Part shown: one piece after another, positions 22,132 through 30,776 of the stretch
Layout: every line of letters starts with the position of its first letter
How positions within the stretch are numbered: position 1 is the stretch's first letter
Source of the DNA: Neptuniibacter sp. 1_MG-2023
GTDB taxonomy: Bacteria > Pseudomonadota > Gammaproteobacteria > Pseudomonadales > Balneatricaceae
DNA length: 64,000 nucleotides
Assembly: GCF_030547185.1 (NCBI RefSeq)
Contig: NZ_JAUOQR010000002.1
Span: 1 to 64,000, forward strand
Reading direction: 5' to 3'
Made by a program: the position numbers and the translations under genes
The notes under the pieces: model-generated
What the model was told of the DNA's origin: nothing
Database searches by the model: none
The model's input: the letters and a program-made list of their open reading frames with translations, nothing else

Positions 22132-23196
22132 ATGGTTAATATAGAAGGAAAAACAATAGGTAATGGTAACCCTATATATATCGTTTTTGAAGTAGGTCCT
22201 ACTCATAATGGGTTAGATTCAGCAAAGCGTTTGGTTAAAGCTGCAGCCGATGCAGGTGCCGATGCCGTTAAGTTCCAAATCCTTGATGCTAAACGCTTGG
22301 TGCGTGACCCAAGCATGATGGTCGAATACGGTTATCTGGCGTCAAAAAAACCTGATATTGTTGAACGCTATTCTGAACCATTGCGTGATGTATTGGTTCG
22401 TAGAGGTATGGAAAGGCATGAATGGATAGCGTTGAAAGCATATGCTGATGAACTAGGTATTACTTTCTTTGCCACGGCAAGTTATGTGGAAGAGTTAAAT
22501 CTACTTGATGAGCTTGGCTGTAAGTCTGTAAAAGTTGCATCTTTGGATATTAATCATCACCCGTTCTTACGGGAAATTGCCAAACGCGATTTCTGTATTC
22601 AGCTTGATACAGGTAATGCAACATTAGGTGAAATTGAAGCGGCGATTGATATTTTAATTGATGAAGGTGCCGATAATTTTATTATCCACCATTGTCCATC
22701 TGGCTATCCAGCTCGGTTGCAAAGTATAAATTTAAGAACAATTACTACATTAAAGCAGATGTTTAATTGTCCTATTGCGTTTTCTGATCATACTTCTGGT
22801 TGGGATATGGATATTGCGGCTGCGGCTTTGGGCGTAAATTTATTGGAAAAAACGATTACTGAGGATAGATGTTGCCGTAGTCCAGAGCATGTGATGTCGC
22901 TGGAACCTCATGAATGTGAAGCGTTTGTTAATGCAATTCGAGATTTGGAAATTGCAATGGGGGGGACACGTCGTCGCCTTTCTAAAGAAGAAAGTGATCG
23001 TAGAGCGGGTCGCCGCCGCTCCGCATATATTATTGGTGGAGGGAAGTCTGGTCAGAGGGTTAGGGACTTGGAAATTGATTATTCTCGTCCAGGTAAGGGG
23101 TTACAGCCTGATGTGATCGAACAGTATTTGGATGCTAAGCTAAATAAGGATCTAGAAGATGGTCATGTTTTAAATTTACATGATCTTGAATGGTAA
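22132..23196 (+). CDS. NeuB-family protein with altered metal site (extra to PseI)
   Basis: 354 residues: a TIM barrel as in sialic/pseudaminic acid synthases, then a C-terminal SAF (antifreeze-like) domain (SRPGKGLQPDVIEQYLDAKL). The barrel has VFEVGPTHNG, DAVKFQILDA and FSDHTSGWDMD (H220). The position of the second metal-binding His of NeuB (EKHFT) is Thr here: LLEKTITEDR, T241, with the usual 21-residue spacing kept. A separate canonical PseI is encoded at 27593. It may be a variant nonulosonate synthase or a non-catalytic partner. It starts with the ATG one base after the pseC stop. Confidence 0.85.
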   Translation: MVNIEGKTIGNGNPIYIVFEVGPTHNGLDSAKRLVKAAADAGADAVKFQILDAKRLVRDPSMMVEYGYLASKKPDIVERYSEPLRDVLVRRGMERHEWIALKAYADELGITFFATASYVEELNLLDELGCKSVKVASLDINHHPFLREIAKRDFCIQLDTGNATLGEIEAAIDILIDEGADNFIIHHCPSGYPARLQSINLRTITTLKQMFNCPIAFSDHTSGWDMDIAAAALGVNLLEKTITEDRCCRSPEHVMSLEPHECEAFVNAIRDLEIAMGGTRRRLSKEESDRRAGRRRSAYIIGGGKSGQRVRDLEIDYSRPGKGLQPDVIEQYLDAKLNKDLEDGHVLNLHDLEW

Positions 23197-23202
23197 TAAA
23201 TA

Positions 23203-23895
23203 ATGAAGCCACTGGCTATTATTCCTGCTAGAGGAGGTTCGGTAAGAATACCTAGAAAAAATGTAATGCAGCTTAATGGTAAAGCTGCGTTGGCTTATCC
23301 AATATCAGCTTGTATTTCGAGTGGTATTTTTGAAACGACTATTGTTTCTACTGATGATAAAGAAATAGCTTCTGTTGCTAAACTTAATGGGGCAGAGGTT
23401 GATATTCGTGGTCAAGGGTTGTCAGATGGGACAGCGACAATTCATAATGTAGTTGAAGATCTGCTAAATCGTTACTTGTTATCGGGTAGTGTCCCTGAAT
23501 ATTTCTGCATAGTTTATGCAACAGCGGTTTTAGTGGAAGCAAAGCATTTAAAGGAGAGCTTTGAATTACTGAAGGCTTCAGAAACAGATGCGGTACTCGC
23601 AGTAAAAGAGTTTGATCTTCATCCATACAAGGCTTTGGAGCTTAAAAATAAGGTTTTAAGTCCAGCCTTCCCAGATAAATTTGTTTTGAAGTCGCAAGAG
23701 TATCCTAAATATGTCGCACCTGCTGGTGCTTTTCATTGGATGCGTACAGCCTCGTTTTTACATAATCTACGTAGTATTTGGTCAATAAATAGGCTTCCTT
23801 ATGTTTTAAACTCACATGAGGCAGTTGACCTAGATGAACCTTCTGATATTGAATTAGTAAAACGTTTGCTTTTTGCAAAAGAGCATATGTTTTGA
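23203..23895 (+). CDS. pseF: Pseudaminic acid cytidylyltransferase PseF
   Basis: Activates the nonulosonic acid with CTP to the CMP-sugar. 230 residues. The N-terminal nucleotide-binding motif is LAIIPARGGSVRIPRKNV, then TTIVSTDDKEIASVA, and EAVDLDEPSDIELVKRL near the C-terminus. Length and motifs fit PseF/NeuA-type transferases; the pse context selects PseF. ATG lies 6 bp after the previous stop. Confidence 0.92.
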   Translation: MKPLAIIPARGGSVRIPRKNVMQLNGKAALAYPISACISSGIFETTIVSTDDKEIASVAKLNGAEVDIRGQGLSDGTATIHNVVEDLLNRYLLSGSVPEYFCIVYATAVLVEAKHLKESFELLKASETDAVLAVKEFDLHPYKALELKNKVLSPAFPDKFVLKSQEYPKYVAPAGAFHWMRTASFLHNLRSIWSINRLPYVLNSHEAVDLDEPSDIELVKRLLFAKEHMF

Positions 23896-23905
23896 ATGCA
23901 TATTT

Positions 23906-24910
23906 ATGATTGTTTTTCGTGTAGATGCTGGTGAAAAGGTCGGTTATGGGCATCTCAATCGTTGTGTAAATATAGCCAAAGAGCTTAGAGCTCAAAGTGT
24001 AGATGTTATTTTTGCATTTCCTAAAGTGGATCCAAAAATAACTTATATTCTTGATGGTTTTCAGTGGGTTAGCCTTCATGCTCAGTGCTCTGAATCTGTT
24101 TCTCCATTAGGTGAGTTGAAATTTTTATCTAGTGCTGTTGGTCGCTCTGCACTGTTAATAGATAGCTTTTGTCTCGATTATGAATATGAAACACTAGCTA
24201 AGAGTTTTTTTACAGCGGTTATTGCTATTGATGGGATGGCAAGGCCGCATGCATGTGATCTGCTTATAGCTCCTTCTGAAAAAAAAATACATCCTACTTG
24301 TTATAAATTTAATGGTTTTAGAGTAAAACAAGGGTTGGATTTTATTCTAATTGATCCGGTGTTTTCAGCTAGGCAATGGATGAGAAAAACTCCAGATAAA
24401 GGAAAAGGAAATTTATTAATAAACTTGGGAGGAGGGGATAATATAATCGAGATAGAATATATTCTTGATAGCCTTGAAAGTATTGCTTTTCTGGGAAATA
24501 TTTTTGTTGTTGGATGTGAATTATCAAAAGAAAAATACAGCAAGTTAACTTTAACTTGTATTGAGTGGTGTCGTGATTTAATTGGTCTGTTAATGAATAT
24601 TGATGCGGTAATAGGGGCAGCAGGAGTTTCTGCTTGGGAGAGAGCTGCATTAGGCATTCCATCTTGTACTTTTGTTTTGGCGGCTAACCAAAAGCATGTT
24701 GCTCAAACGTTGGAACGTGAAAATGCTAGCACTATTTTTTCGGGACGCCCGAGTCAATTTGGAACGAAAACGTTACAATCCGGCATTATGGCTGTGTTAT
24801 ATGATGACGGTGTAAGACGACTTTATTCCGAAAACTCTAAGCGTTGCGTAGATGGAAAAGGTGTTGAACGTGTAAGTGAACAAATCATTAATCAATTAAA
24901 AGGGTTTTAG
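23906..24910 (+). CDS. pseG: UDP-2,4-diacetamido-2,4,6-trideoxy-altrose hydrolase PseG
   Basis: Removes UDP from the 2,4-diacetamido sugar before condensation with phosphoenolpyruvate. 334 residues with a GT-B-like fold. The N-terminus FRVDAGEKVGYGHLNRCVNI is the PseG signature with its catalytic His, and GAAGVSAWERAALGIPS forms the C-terminal nucleotide site. ATG 23906 gives the family N-terminus; an upstream TTG at 23873 would overlap pseF. There is no fused PseH acetyltransferase domain. A9 run at 24279-24287. Confidence 0.9.
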   Translation: MIVFRVDAGEKVGYGHLNRCVNIAKELRAQSVDVIFAFPKVDPKITYILDGFQWVSLHAQCSESVSPLGELKFLSSAVGRSALLIDSFCLDYEYETLAKSFFTAVIAIDGMARPHACDLLIAPSEKKIHPTCYKFNGFRVKQGLDFILIDPVFSARQWMRKTPDKGKGNLLINLGGGDNIIEIEYILDSLESIAFLGNIFVVGCELSKEKYSKLTLTCIEWCRDLIGLLMNIDAVIGAAGVSAWERAALGIPSCTFVLAANQKHVAQTLERENASTIFSGRPSQFGTKTLQSGIMAVLYDDGVRRLYSENSKRCVDGKGVERVSEQIINQLKGF

Positions 24911-24917
24911 TACATCT

Positions 24918-25919
24918 ATGCCGGGAATCTTTCTATTATCTTCTGAAAGAAGTGGTACGAATCTTTTAAAAAAAAGGTTGTGTGACTCTAATGGTAGTAT
25001 TTGTAATGTGCCGCCGGTGCATCTGTTAAGAACATTAGGTTATTGGGAGTCCCAGTTTGGAGACTTAGCCGAAGAGTCGGTGTGGGAGAGCTTAATTTCT
25101 TTTGCTTTACGTTGTTGTTATGAAAGAGCTGTTCCATGGAAATATGTTTTTACATATGAGAGTGTGAAAAAAAACTACCAAAGGAAATATAAAGATCAAC
25201 GTTCTTTAGTACGTTTAACTGATGTCTTTTACTCTATGTATGCTTCTGAAGAGGGTAAGAACTGGTACTTCTGTAAAGATTTATGGCTATTCGATTTTTC
25301 TAATAGAATTGCAAATGAAATTCCTGATAGTTACTTTATCCAGTTAGTCCGAGACCCTAGAGATTATGTAGTTAGTCAGTTAAAAAGACCTTATTCGCAT
25401 TGCTCTGTAATCAAACATGCTGAGTGCTGGAATAGTGAAACTATCCGGAGTTCAAATGCATTAGTGTCCCTTGCTATTAAAGATAAGAGCTTCTTTGTCA
25501 CTTACGAGTCTTTTTTGGAGGATGAGTTGGCTTGTATCAATGCTATAAATCAGTGGTTGAATATTGCAGAGCAAGGGCTCTTTACTACTGATTCAGGTAG
25601 TTATGACTTCCATGAGTGGAAAAACATTCATCTTCCAACAATGCGAGATAATTTCGATAAATATAAAAAAAACCTTTCAAATGTACAGATTAATACAGTT
25701 GAGTCTATTTGCTGGGTTGCTATGCGTAATATGGGTTACAAGACTGAAGCTGAATTTAGACCATCTATCAGTAAAATATTTAAAGTATGGGACACCATCT
25801 GTTTTTTTGTGTTAAGTCCAATAAAGCACAAGATAAACAAATTCAAGTTTAGGAATGAAAGCATTAATCGGTGGGCAGCAAGAGGGTTAATTGATGATCT
25901 TGAGAAAAGGTATAGATAA
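24918..25919 (+). CDS. Sulfotransferase-family protein 1
   Basis: 333 residues. The N-terminus FLLSSERSGTNLLKKRL matches the 5'-phosphosulfate loop of PAPS-dependent sulfotransferases, and FIQLVRDPRDYVVSQL matches the 3'-phosphate-binding motif. Likely sulfates a sugar of this polysaccharide; the acceptor is unknown. It sits between pseG and a second sulfotransferase and overlaps the latter by one base (TAATG). A8 runs occur near 24968 and 25166. Confidence 0.83.
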   Translation: MPGIFLLSSERSGTNLLKKRLCDSNGSICNVPPVHLLRTLGYWESQFGDLAEESVWESLISFALRCCYERAVPWKYVFTYESVKKNYQRKYKDQRSLVRLTDVFYSMYASEEGKNWYFCKDLWLFDFSNRIANEIPDSYFIQLVRDPRDYVVSQLKRPYSHCSVIKHAECWNSETIRSSNALVSLAIKDKSFFVTYESFLEDELACINAINQWLNIAEQGLFTTDSGSYDFHEWKNIHLPTMRDNFDKYKKNLSNVQINTVESICWVAMRNMGYKTEAEFRPSISKIFKVWDTICFFVLSPIKHKINKFKFRNESINRWAARGLIDDLEKRYR

Positions 25920-26881
25920 TGGAACCCTTATATGCAAATGATTTTCAGTTGCTGGCTTTAAATAATTCACTATCTGATTTTAATCAGCAGCTGTTAACTA
26001 AGCAGATGCCTGAGTCAAATGTTCTGTTTTTGATTGGTGTACCGAGATCAGGAACCACGTTTTTAACACAGCTGCTGATTGATAAGCTGGATATTGGCTA
26101 TATCTCAAATACGATAGCGCGGTTTTGGAAAGTACCAGCCGTAGGCGCACTTCTACAGAATACGTTACTAGATGGAAAAAATTATCAGATTGATGGTAAA
26201 TCAAAATTCGGTGCGACCTCTGGGCCTTTGGGGCCTCATGAGTTTGGTTTCTTTTGGCAGCGCTGGTTTCCTTATGGTAAAACTCATTTTGTCACTACAG
26301 GTCAGAATGGAAAGCAATTATGTAGAGAGGTTGCAGCCTTAGAAAGTACATTAGGCAAGCCTATGATGTTCAAAAATCTTGCTGCTTGTTCTCTTCATGC
26401 GTATTGGTTATCTGAAGTGTTTCCATCTGCTCGGTTTCTTCTTATTAGGCGAAATCCTATCGACGTCGCTCGTTCAATATATAAGGCTCGGATTGTAAGA
26501 GAGGGGGGGGTTGAACATTGGTTTTCTGTTAAACCTCCTAGTTATTTGGAACTGCGTGATTTGTCAGTAGAGGAGCAGATAGCTCGGCAGATTTTAGATA
26601 TAGAACTTCATATTTCTCAGCAGTTGAGTCGAATTGACTCTTCTAGATGGCGAGTTGTTGATTATGATCGTATGATTACTAACCCTAATGAGGTAGCCCG
26701 TGTTGCTGGTTCTTTGATGAATATGGGGGCAGAAAACATGTCGCCGGTTAAAAACATTTTGGCCTTATCTTCTAGTGAGAAAGTTAGTGATATTTTGGAT
26801 GATATGGTAACTAAAATAGTTCTGGATAACGAATACTGGAAGCAGCTATATAGTGAGGTTGATAATGTCTCAAGAGATTAA
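25919..26881 (+). CDS. Sulfotransferase-family protein 2
   Basis: 320 residues. LFLIGVPRSGTTFLTQLL is a clear PAPS 5'-phosphosulfate loop; FLLIRRNPIDVARSIYKAR is the 3'-phosphate motif; the C-terminus has RWRVVDYDRMITNPNEVA. It is not closely similar to the preceding sulfotransferase, so it is not a simple recent duplication. A G8 tract (26503-26510) interrupts the codons for REGGVEHW and is a possible slippage site. It overlaps the next gene by 17 bp. Confidence 0.85.
   Translation: MEPLYANDFQLLALNNSLSDFNQQLLTKQMPESNVLFLIGVPRSGTTFLTQLLIDKLDIGYISNTIARFWKVPAVGALLQNTLLDGKNYQIDGKSKFGATSGPLGPHEFGFFWQRWFPYGKTHFVTTGQNGKQLCREVAALESTLGKPMMFKNLAACSLHAYWLSEVFPSARFLLIRRNPIDVARSIYKARIVREGGVEHWFSVKPPSYLELRDLSVEEQIARQILDIELHISQQLSRIDSSRWRVVDYDRMITNPNEVARVAGSLMNMGAENMSPVKNILALSSSEKVSDILDDMVTKIVLDNEYWKQLYSEVDNVSRD
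26503..26510 (+). repeat. G8 homopolymer inside sulfotransferase 2
   Basis: Eight consecutive G in an AT-rich coding region. Gain or loss of one base would truncate the sulfotransferase. Confidence 0.85.
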
Positions 26882-27581
26882 GGTTGCGGTGATGCAACCT
26901 ACCTATTTTCCATGGTGTGGTTATTTTGAGCTTATAAATAAAGTCGATAAATTTGTCTTTCTTGATGATGTCCCTCTCGCTATGCAGAGGCCTAATTGGC
27001 AAAAAGAAAATAGGATTCTCGGTCCGCAAGGAGCACGCTGGATTAGAGTTCCGGCTATCCGAACTAGAGGGGATGTGAGTTTCATAAATGATGTTATAGT
27101 CGATGATAGTAAGCATTGGCGATCCAAACATTTATCCTTGATGCTCGAGTTATATCAAAAATCAGATTTTTTTGGGCTTATTTATCCCTCTATCGCTTCG
27201 TTGTTAAATGAGGGTAATACTAATAACTTAGCTGAGATTAATATTGGGCTCATTGTGTTGTTATCTGAGTATCTAGAATTGGATGTTGAATTTTATCGAT
27301 CTAGTGAGTTAGTTGGAGTGTCGGGAGTTAAGCAGGATCGCATCTTAAGTATCTGTGGATCTGTTAATGGAACTTCATACTATTCTCCACAAGGTGCAAT
27401 GGATTATATTTCCTCTAGTGTATTTGAAGAGAATAATATTAAGCTTACGTTTCAAGAGTACACCCATCCTGAATATAACCAGTTTAATAACATAGGCCCA
27501 TTTGTGAGTCATTTATCAGTTATTGATGTGATTAGTAATTACGGTAAGGCCGCTCGTGATATTATTGTTTCAGGGGCATAG
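26865..27581 (+). CDS. WbqC-like family protein
   Basis: 238 residues. VAVMQPTYFPWCGYFELINK and KFVFLDDVPLAMQRPNWQKE are the WbqC-family signature, with the C-terminal YSPQGAMDYI and EYTHPEYNQF. WbqC-like proteins recur in O-antigen and nonulosonate clusters; their reaction is not firmly established. ATG 26865 is preceded by GAGG and chosen over GTG 26853. Lying between pseG and pseI where pseH is missing, it might take part in N-acylation, but this is speculation. Confidence 0.85.
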   Translation: MSQEIKVAVMQPTYFPWCGYFELINKVDKFVFLDDVPLAMQRPNWQKENRILGPQGARWIRVPAIRTRGDVSFINDVIVDDSKHWRSKHLSLMLELYQKSDFFGLIYPSIASLLNEGNTNNLAEINIGLIVLLSEYLELDVEFYRSSELVGVSGVKQDRILSICGSVNGTSYYSPQGAMDYISSSVFEENNIKLTFQEYTHPEYNQFNNIGPFVSHLSVIDVISNYGKAARDIIVSGA

Positions 27582-27592
27582 GGGAATAAGCT

Positions 27593-28651
27593 TTGAAAGA
27601 AATATGTATAGGTGCTAAAAAACTAGGTCGTGATGAGCCTCCTTTTATTGTAGCGGAGCTTTCAGCAAATCATGCTGGAAGTATGGACAAGGTTCGAAGT
27701 ATGATTGCCGCTGCAGCTGCGAGTGGTGTTGATGCTATTAAGCTGCAAACCTACACTGCTGATACAATTACGTTGGATTCAGATAGGCCGGAGTTCCAAA
27801 TAACAAAAGGCCCTCGAGCTGGAATGTCATTGTATGAGCTTTATCAGAAAGCATCGACTCCTTGGGAATGGCATCAAGAAATATTTTCGATTGCGAGAGA
27901 GAGCGGTTTGGAGGTTTTTAGTAGTCCTTTTGACCTTACTGCAGTTGATTTTTTGGAAAGTTTAGAGGTTCCTGCATATAAAATAGCATCCTTTGAGTTG
28001 GTTGATATACCCCTGATTCGAAGGGTCGCTCGTACTGGAAAACCAGTAATTATGTCTACAGGTATGGCAACTCTGGCTGATATCCAAGGCGCGATTAGTG
28101 CATGCTATGCTGAAGGTAATCATCAAGTTATTGTTCTTCATTGTGTTTCAGGTTATCCAACACCAGTCGAGGAAATGAACCTACAGAATATACCCTATAT
28201 GGCAGAGCAGTTTGATTGTTTAGTTGGTTTATCTGATCATACTTTAAGTGTAGATGTGGCTATATCTTCAGTCGCCCTTGGTGCGTGCTTTATTGAAAAG
28301 CATTTTACGTTGAATCGGGCTGATAATGACCTTGATAGTGCTTTCTCTTTAGAGCCTTTAGAGTTTCAGCACTTAGTTACTTCCTCAAAGGCCGTATGGT
28401 CTGCTATGGGCAGGAAAGGGTTTATAGCTAAAGAAAGTGAATCATATACTAAGCGTTTAAGGCGTTCCCTATATGTGGTGAAAGATATTGATGAAGGTGA
28501 CGTTTTTACAAGTGAAAATGTTCGTTCTGTTCGTCCTTGTAATGGGTTGCCTCCAAAGTTTTATGATCAAATTATAGGAGCTGAGTGTATGCGTAAGGTG
28601 CAAAAGAATACACCTTTGTCTTCAGACATGATTAAGGGCTTTGATTGCTAA
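27593..28651 (+). CDS. pseI: Pseudaminic acid synthase PseI
   Basis: Condenses 2,4-diacetamido-2,4,6-trideoxy-altrose with phosphoenolpyruvate to pseudaminic acid. 352 residues. FIVAELSANHAGSMDKVRSM is a PseI hallmark; DAIKLQTYTADTITLDSD, LSDHTLSVDV (H216) and IEKHFTLNRADND (H237) supply the substrate and metal sites. A C-terminal SAF domain follows (RRSLYVVKDIDEGDVFTSEN). TTG start with AGGGG upstream. Confidence 0.94.
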   Translation: MKEICIGAKKLGRDEPPFIVAELSANHAGSMDKVRSMIAAAAASGVDAIKLQTYTADTITLDSDRPEFQITKGPRAGMSLYELYQKASTPWEWHQEIFSIARESGLEVFSSPFDLTAVDFLESLEVPAYKIASFELVDIPLIRRVARTGKPVIMSTGMATLADIQGAISACYAEGNHQVIVLHCVSGYPTPVEEMNLQNIPYMAEQFDCLVGLSDHTLSVDVAISSVALGACFIEKHFTLNRADNDLDSAFSLEPLEFQHLVTSSKAVWSAMGRKGFIAKESESYTKRLRRSLYVVKDIDEGDVFTSENVRSVRPCNGLPPKFYDQIIGAECMRKVQKNTPLSSDMIKGFDC

Positions 28652-28700
28652 GCAGCATATAAATCAAGTTTATTGCCTAGTAGCTATATTATACTAAATT

Positions 28701-30629
28701 GTGAGAGCTCAATTGTTATCTTATTTTACGCAGCTATCGAGAACTCAGAAGCGCTTGGTTTTTCTGGTTTCTGATTCTTGTTCTTTAGTATTATGTAGCT
28801 GGCTTAGCTTTGCTTTGAGGTACGGTGAGTTTACGGCTAATGGTTTTATTCATTGGCCTGCTTATTTGTTAGCACCTTCCGTTGCGATACCTGTTTTTAT
28901 TCGGTTCGGTCTTTATCGTGCTGTAATAAGATATATAGGTAATAAAGCGCTGTGGACTGTTGTTAAAGCGGTCACGCTGTCAGTGCTTATATGGGCTACA
29001 TTTGTTCATCTTCTAGGGCTTCCACAAGCAGTTCCCCGTTCGGTTATTTTTATTTATTGGTTTGTTGCAATTGTGGCGGTAGGGGGGAGTCGTATGTTTG
29101 CTAGGTGGCTTATTTTACATAAGTTTCCGGGTGGGCAGCAAAAGGCGAAGGCTGAGTCACAGCGAGTAATTATCTACGGGGCTGGAGCTTCGGGAAGACA
29201 ATTAGCTGAAGCGCTATACCATTCTAAAGAATTTAGCACTGTTGCTTATATAGATGATAATTCTGTGTTACATGGACTGGAAGTTAATTCTATTCGGGTT
29301 TTTCCAGCAAATAAAGTGGCATTATTAATCGAGCAATATGACGTTGATTCAATATTATTAGCAATTCCTTCGGCTTCTATACAGCGTAGAAAAGAGATAA
29401 TTGATGAGCTCTCTCAGTATAAGTTGAAAGTATTAACTCTACCCGGCTTGTCAGATATTGCTGGTGGTAAAGTGAGTATTAGTGACGTTCGTGAAGTGGA
29501 TATTGCTGATTTACTGGGGCGTGATGAGGTTGCGCCTAATAGAGAACTCTTAGGTTCTTGTATCAGAGATCAGTCCGTAATAGTCACTGGCGCGGGAGGA
29601 TCAATCGGTTCTGAGTTGTGTCGGCAGATTCTTAAGCAGCAACCTAATGTGTTGGTTCTTTTCGAGTTGTCAGAGTTTTCGCTTTATAGTATAGAAAAAG
29701 AGTTGTTAGCCTTGGGGTCTGGGCAGACAGTAATTATCCCAGTTTTAGGCAGTGTGACAGATAAGGTTCACCTAGAAAAAATCCTTCAATCTTACCGCGT
29801 TGATACTGTATATCATGCGGCGGCTTACAAGCATGTACCTATAGTTGAGTCCAATAATATAGCTGGCTTACAAAATAATATTTTGGGTACTTGGCGGTGT
29901 GCCGAAGCTGCTATTTCTGCGGGTGTGAGAAATTTTGTTTTAATCTCGACAGACAAAGCGGTGCGACCCACTAATGTGATGGGGGCGAGTAAGCGTTTTG
30001 CTGAATTAGTGCTTCAAGGGCTTAGCAAGAGGGAGGAACATTGTTCTGATATCCGTTTTGCAATTGTTCGCTTTGGTAATGTGTTGGGCTCCTCAGGATC
30101 GGTTATTCCTTTGTTTAAGGAACAAATTAGTCAGGGAGGACCTGTAACCGTTACCGATCCTGAGATTACGCGCTATTTTATGACGATTCCTGAGGCGGCC
30201 TCTTTGGTGATACAAGCAGGTTCTATGGGCGCTTCAGGGGATGTTTTTGTGCTAGATATGGGTGAGCCAGTCAAAATTTTCGATTTAGCAAAACAGATGA
30301 TTAATCTTACAGGATTGTCTGTTAGAAATGCTCAAAACCCATCAGGTGATATTGAGATTGATTTCACTGGGTTGAGAAACGGTGAAAAACTATATGAAGA
30401 GTTGTTGATCGGTGATGATGTGTTGGAAACCACTCATCCTATGATTATGCGTGCTCAGGAAGTGATGCTTCCTTGGGATCAGCTAGAACTTGTATTAGAT
30501 AGTTTGCAAGTTGCATTAGAGTCATTTGATTATGATGCCATACGTGAGATTTTATTGCAGAATGTGAATGGCTATAATCCGCAGCATGAAATTCGTGATC
30601 TGTTGTATGATTTTAAGCTCGGTAAGTGA
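28701..30629 (+). CDS. wbpM: UDP-GlcNAc 4,6-dehydratase, WbpM/FlaA1-long family
   Basis: Inner-membrane-anchored dehydratase making UDP-4-keto-6-deoxy-GlcNAc, precursor of UDP-QuiNAc/FucNAc. 642 residues: four N-terminal membrane helices (~15-140), a CoA-binding-like Rossmann domain (VIIYGAGASGRQLAEAL), then the SDR domain with VTGAGGSIGSELCRQIL. The active site reads STDKAVRPTNVMGASKR, with Met replacing the usual Tyr as typical for WbpM. GTG start. It ends the cluster, the usual place for wbpM in Pseudomonas O-antigen loci, and should feed the WbpV/K-like reductase. Confidence 0.95.
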   Translation: MRAQLLSYFTQLSRTQKRLVFLVSDSCSLVLCSWLSFALRYGEFTANGFIHWPAYLLAPSVAIPVFIRFGLYRAVIRYIGNKALWTVVKAVTLSVLIWATFVHLLGLPQAVPRSVIFIYWFVAIVAVGGSRMFARWLILHKFPGGQQKAKAESQRVIIYGAGASGRQLAEALYHSKEFSTVAYIDDNSVLHGLEVNSIRVFPANKVALLIEQYDVDSILLAIPSASIQRRKEIIDELSQYKLKVLTLPGLSDIAGGKVSISDVREVDIADLLGRDEVAPNRELLGSCIRDQSVIVTGAGGSIGSELCRQILKQQPNVLVLFELSEFSLYSIEKELLALGSGQTVIIPVLGSVTDKVHLEKILQSYRVDTVYHAAAYKHVPIVESNNIAGLQNNILGTWRCAEAAISAGVRNFVLISTDKAVRPTNVMGASKRFAELVLQGLSKREEHCSDIRFAIVRFGNVLGSSGSVIPLFKEQISQGGPVTVTDPEITRYFMTIPEAASLVIQAGSMGASGDVFVLDMGEPVKIFDLAKQMINLTGLSVRNAQNPSGDIEIDFTGLRNGEKLYEELLIGDDVLETTHPMIMRAQEVMLPWDQLELVLDSLQVALESFDYDAIREILLQNVNGYNPQHEIRDLLYDFKLGK

Positions 30630-30776
30630 GAAGTTTAGGGGGCAATTTTTGATGGGCTCCTCTGCTGTTATTTTTCTACGTTATAGACCTGCTGATAGGA
30701 TCAAAATATTATATTGAAGCGTTGCTTGTACCATGTTGGGTTAAAGGAATTAAGCTAACCATTGGAGTCAACTGTC

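Noticed and set aside
22132-23196. Calling this gene pseI
   Set aside because: The gene at 27593 has the PseI N-terminal signature and both metal His; this one lacks the second.
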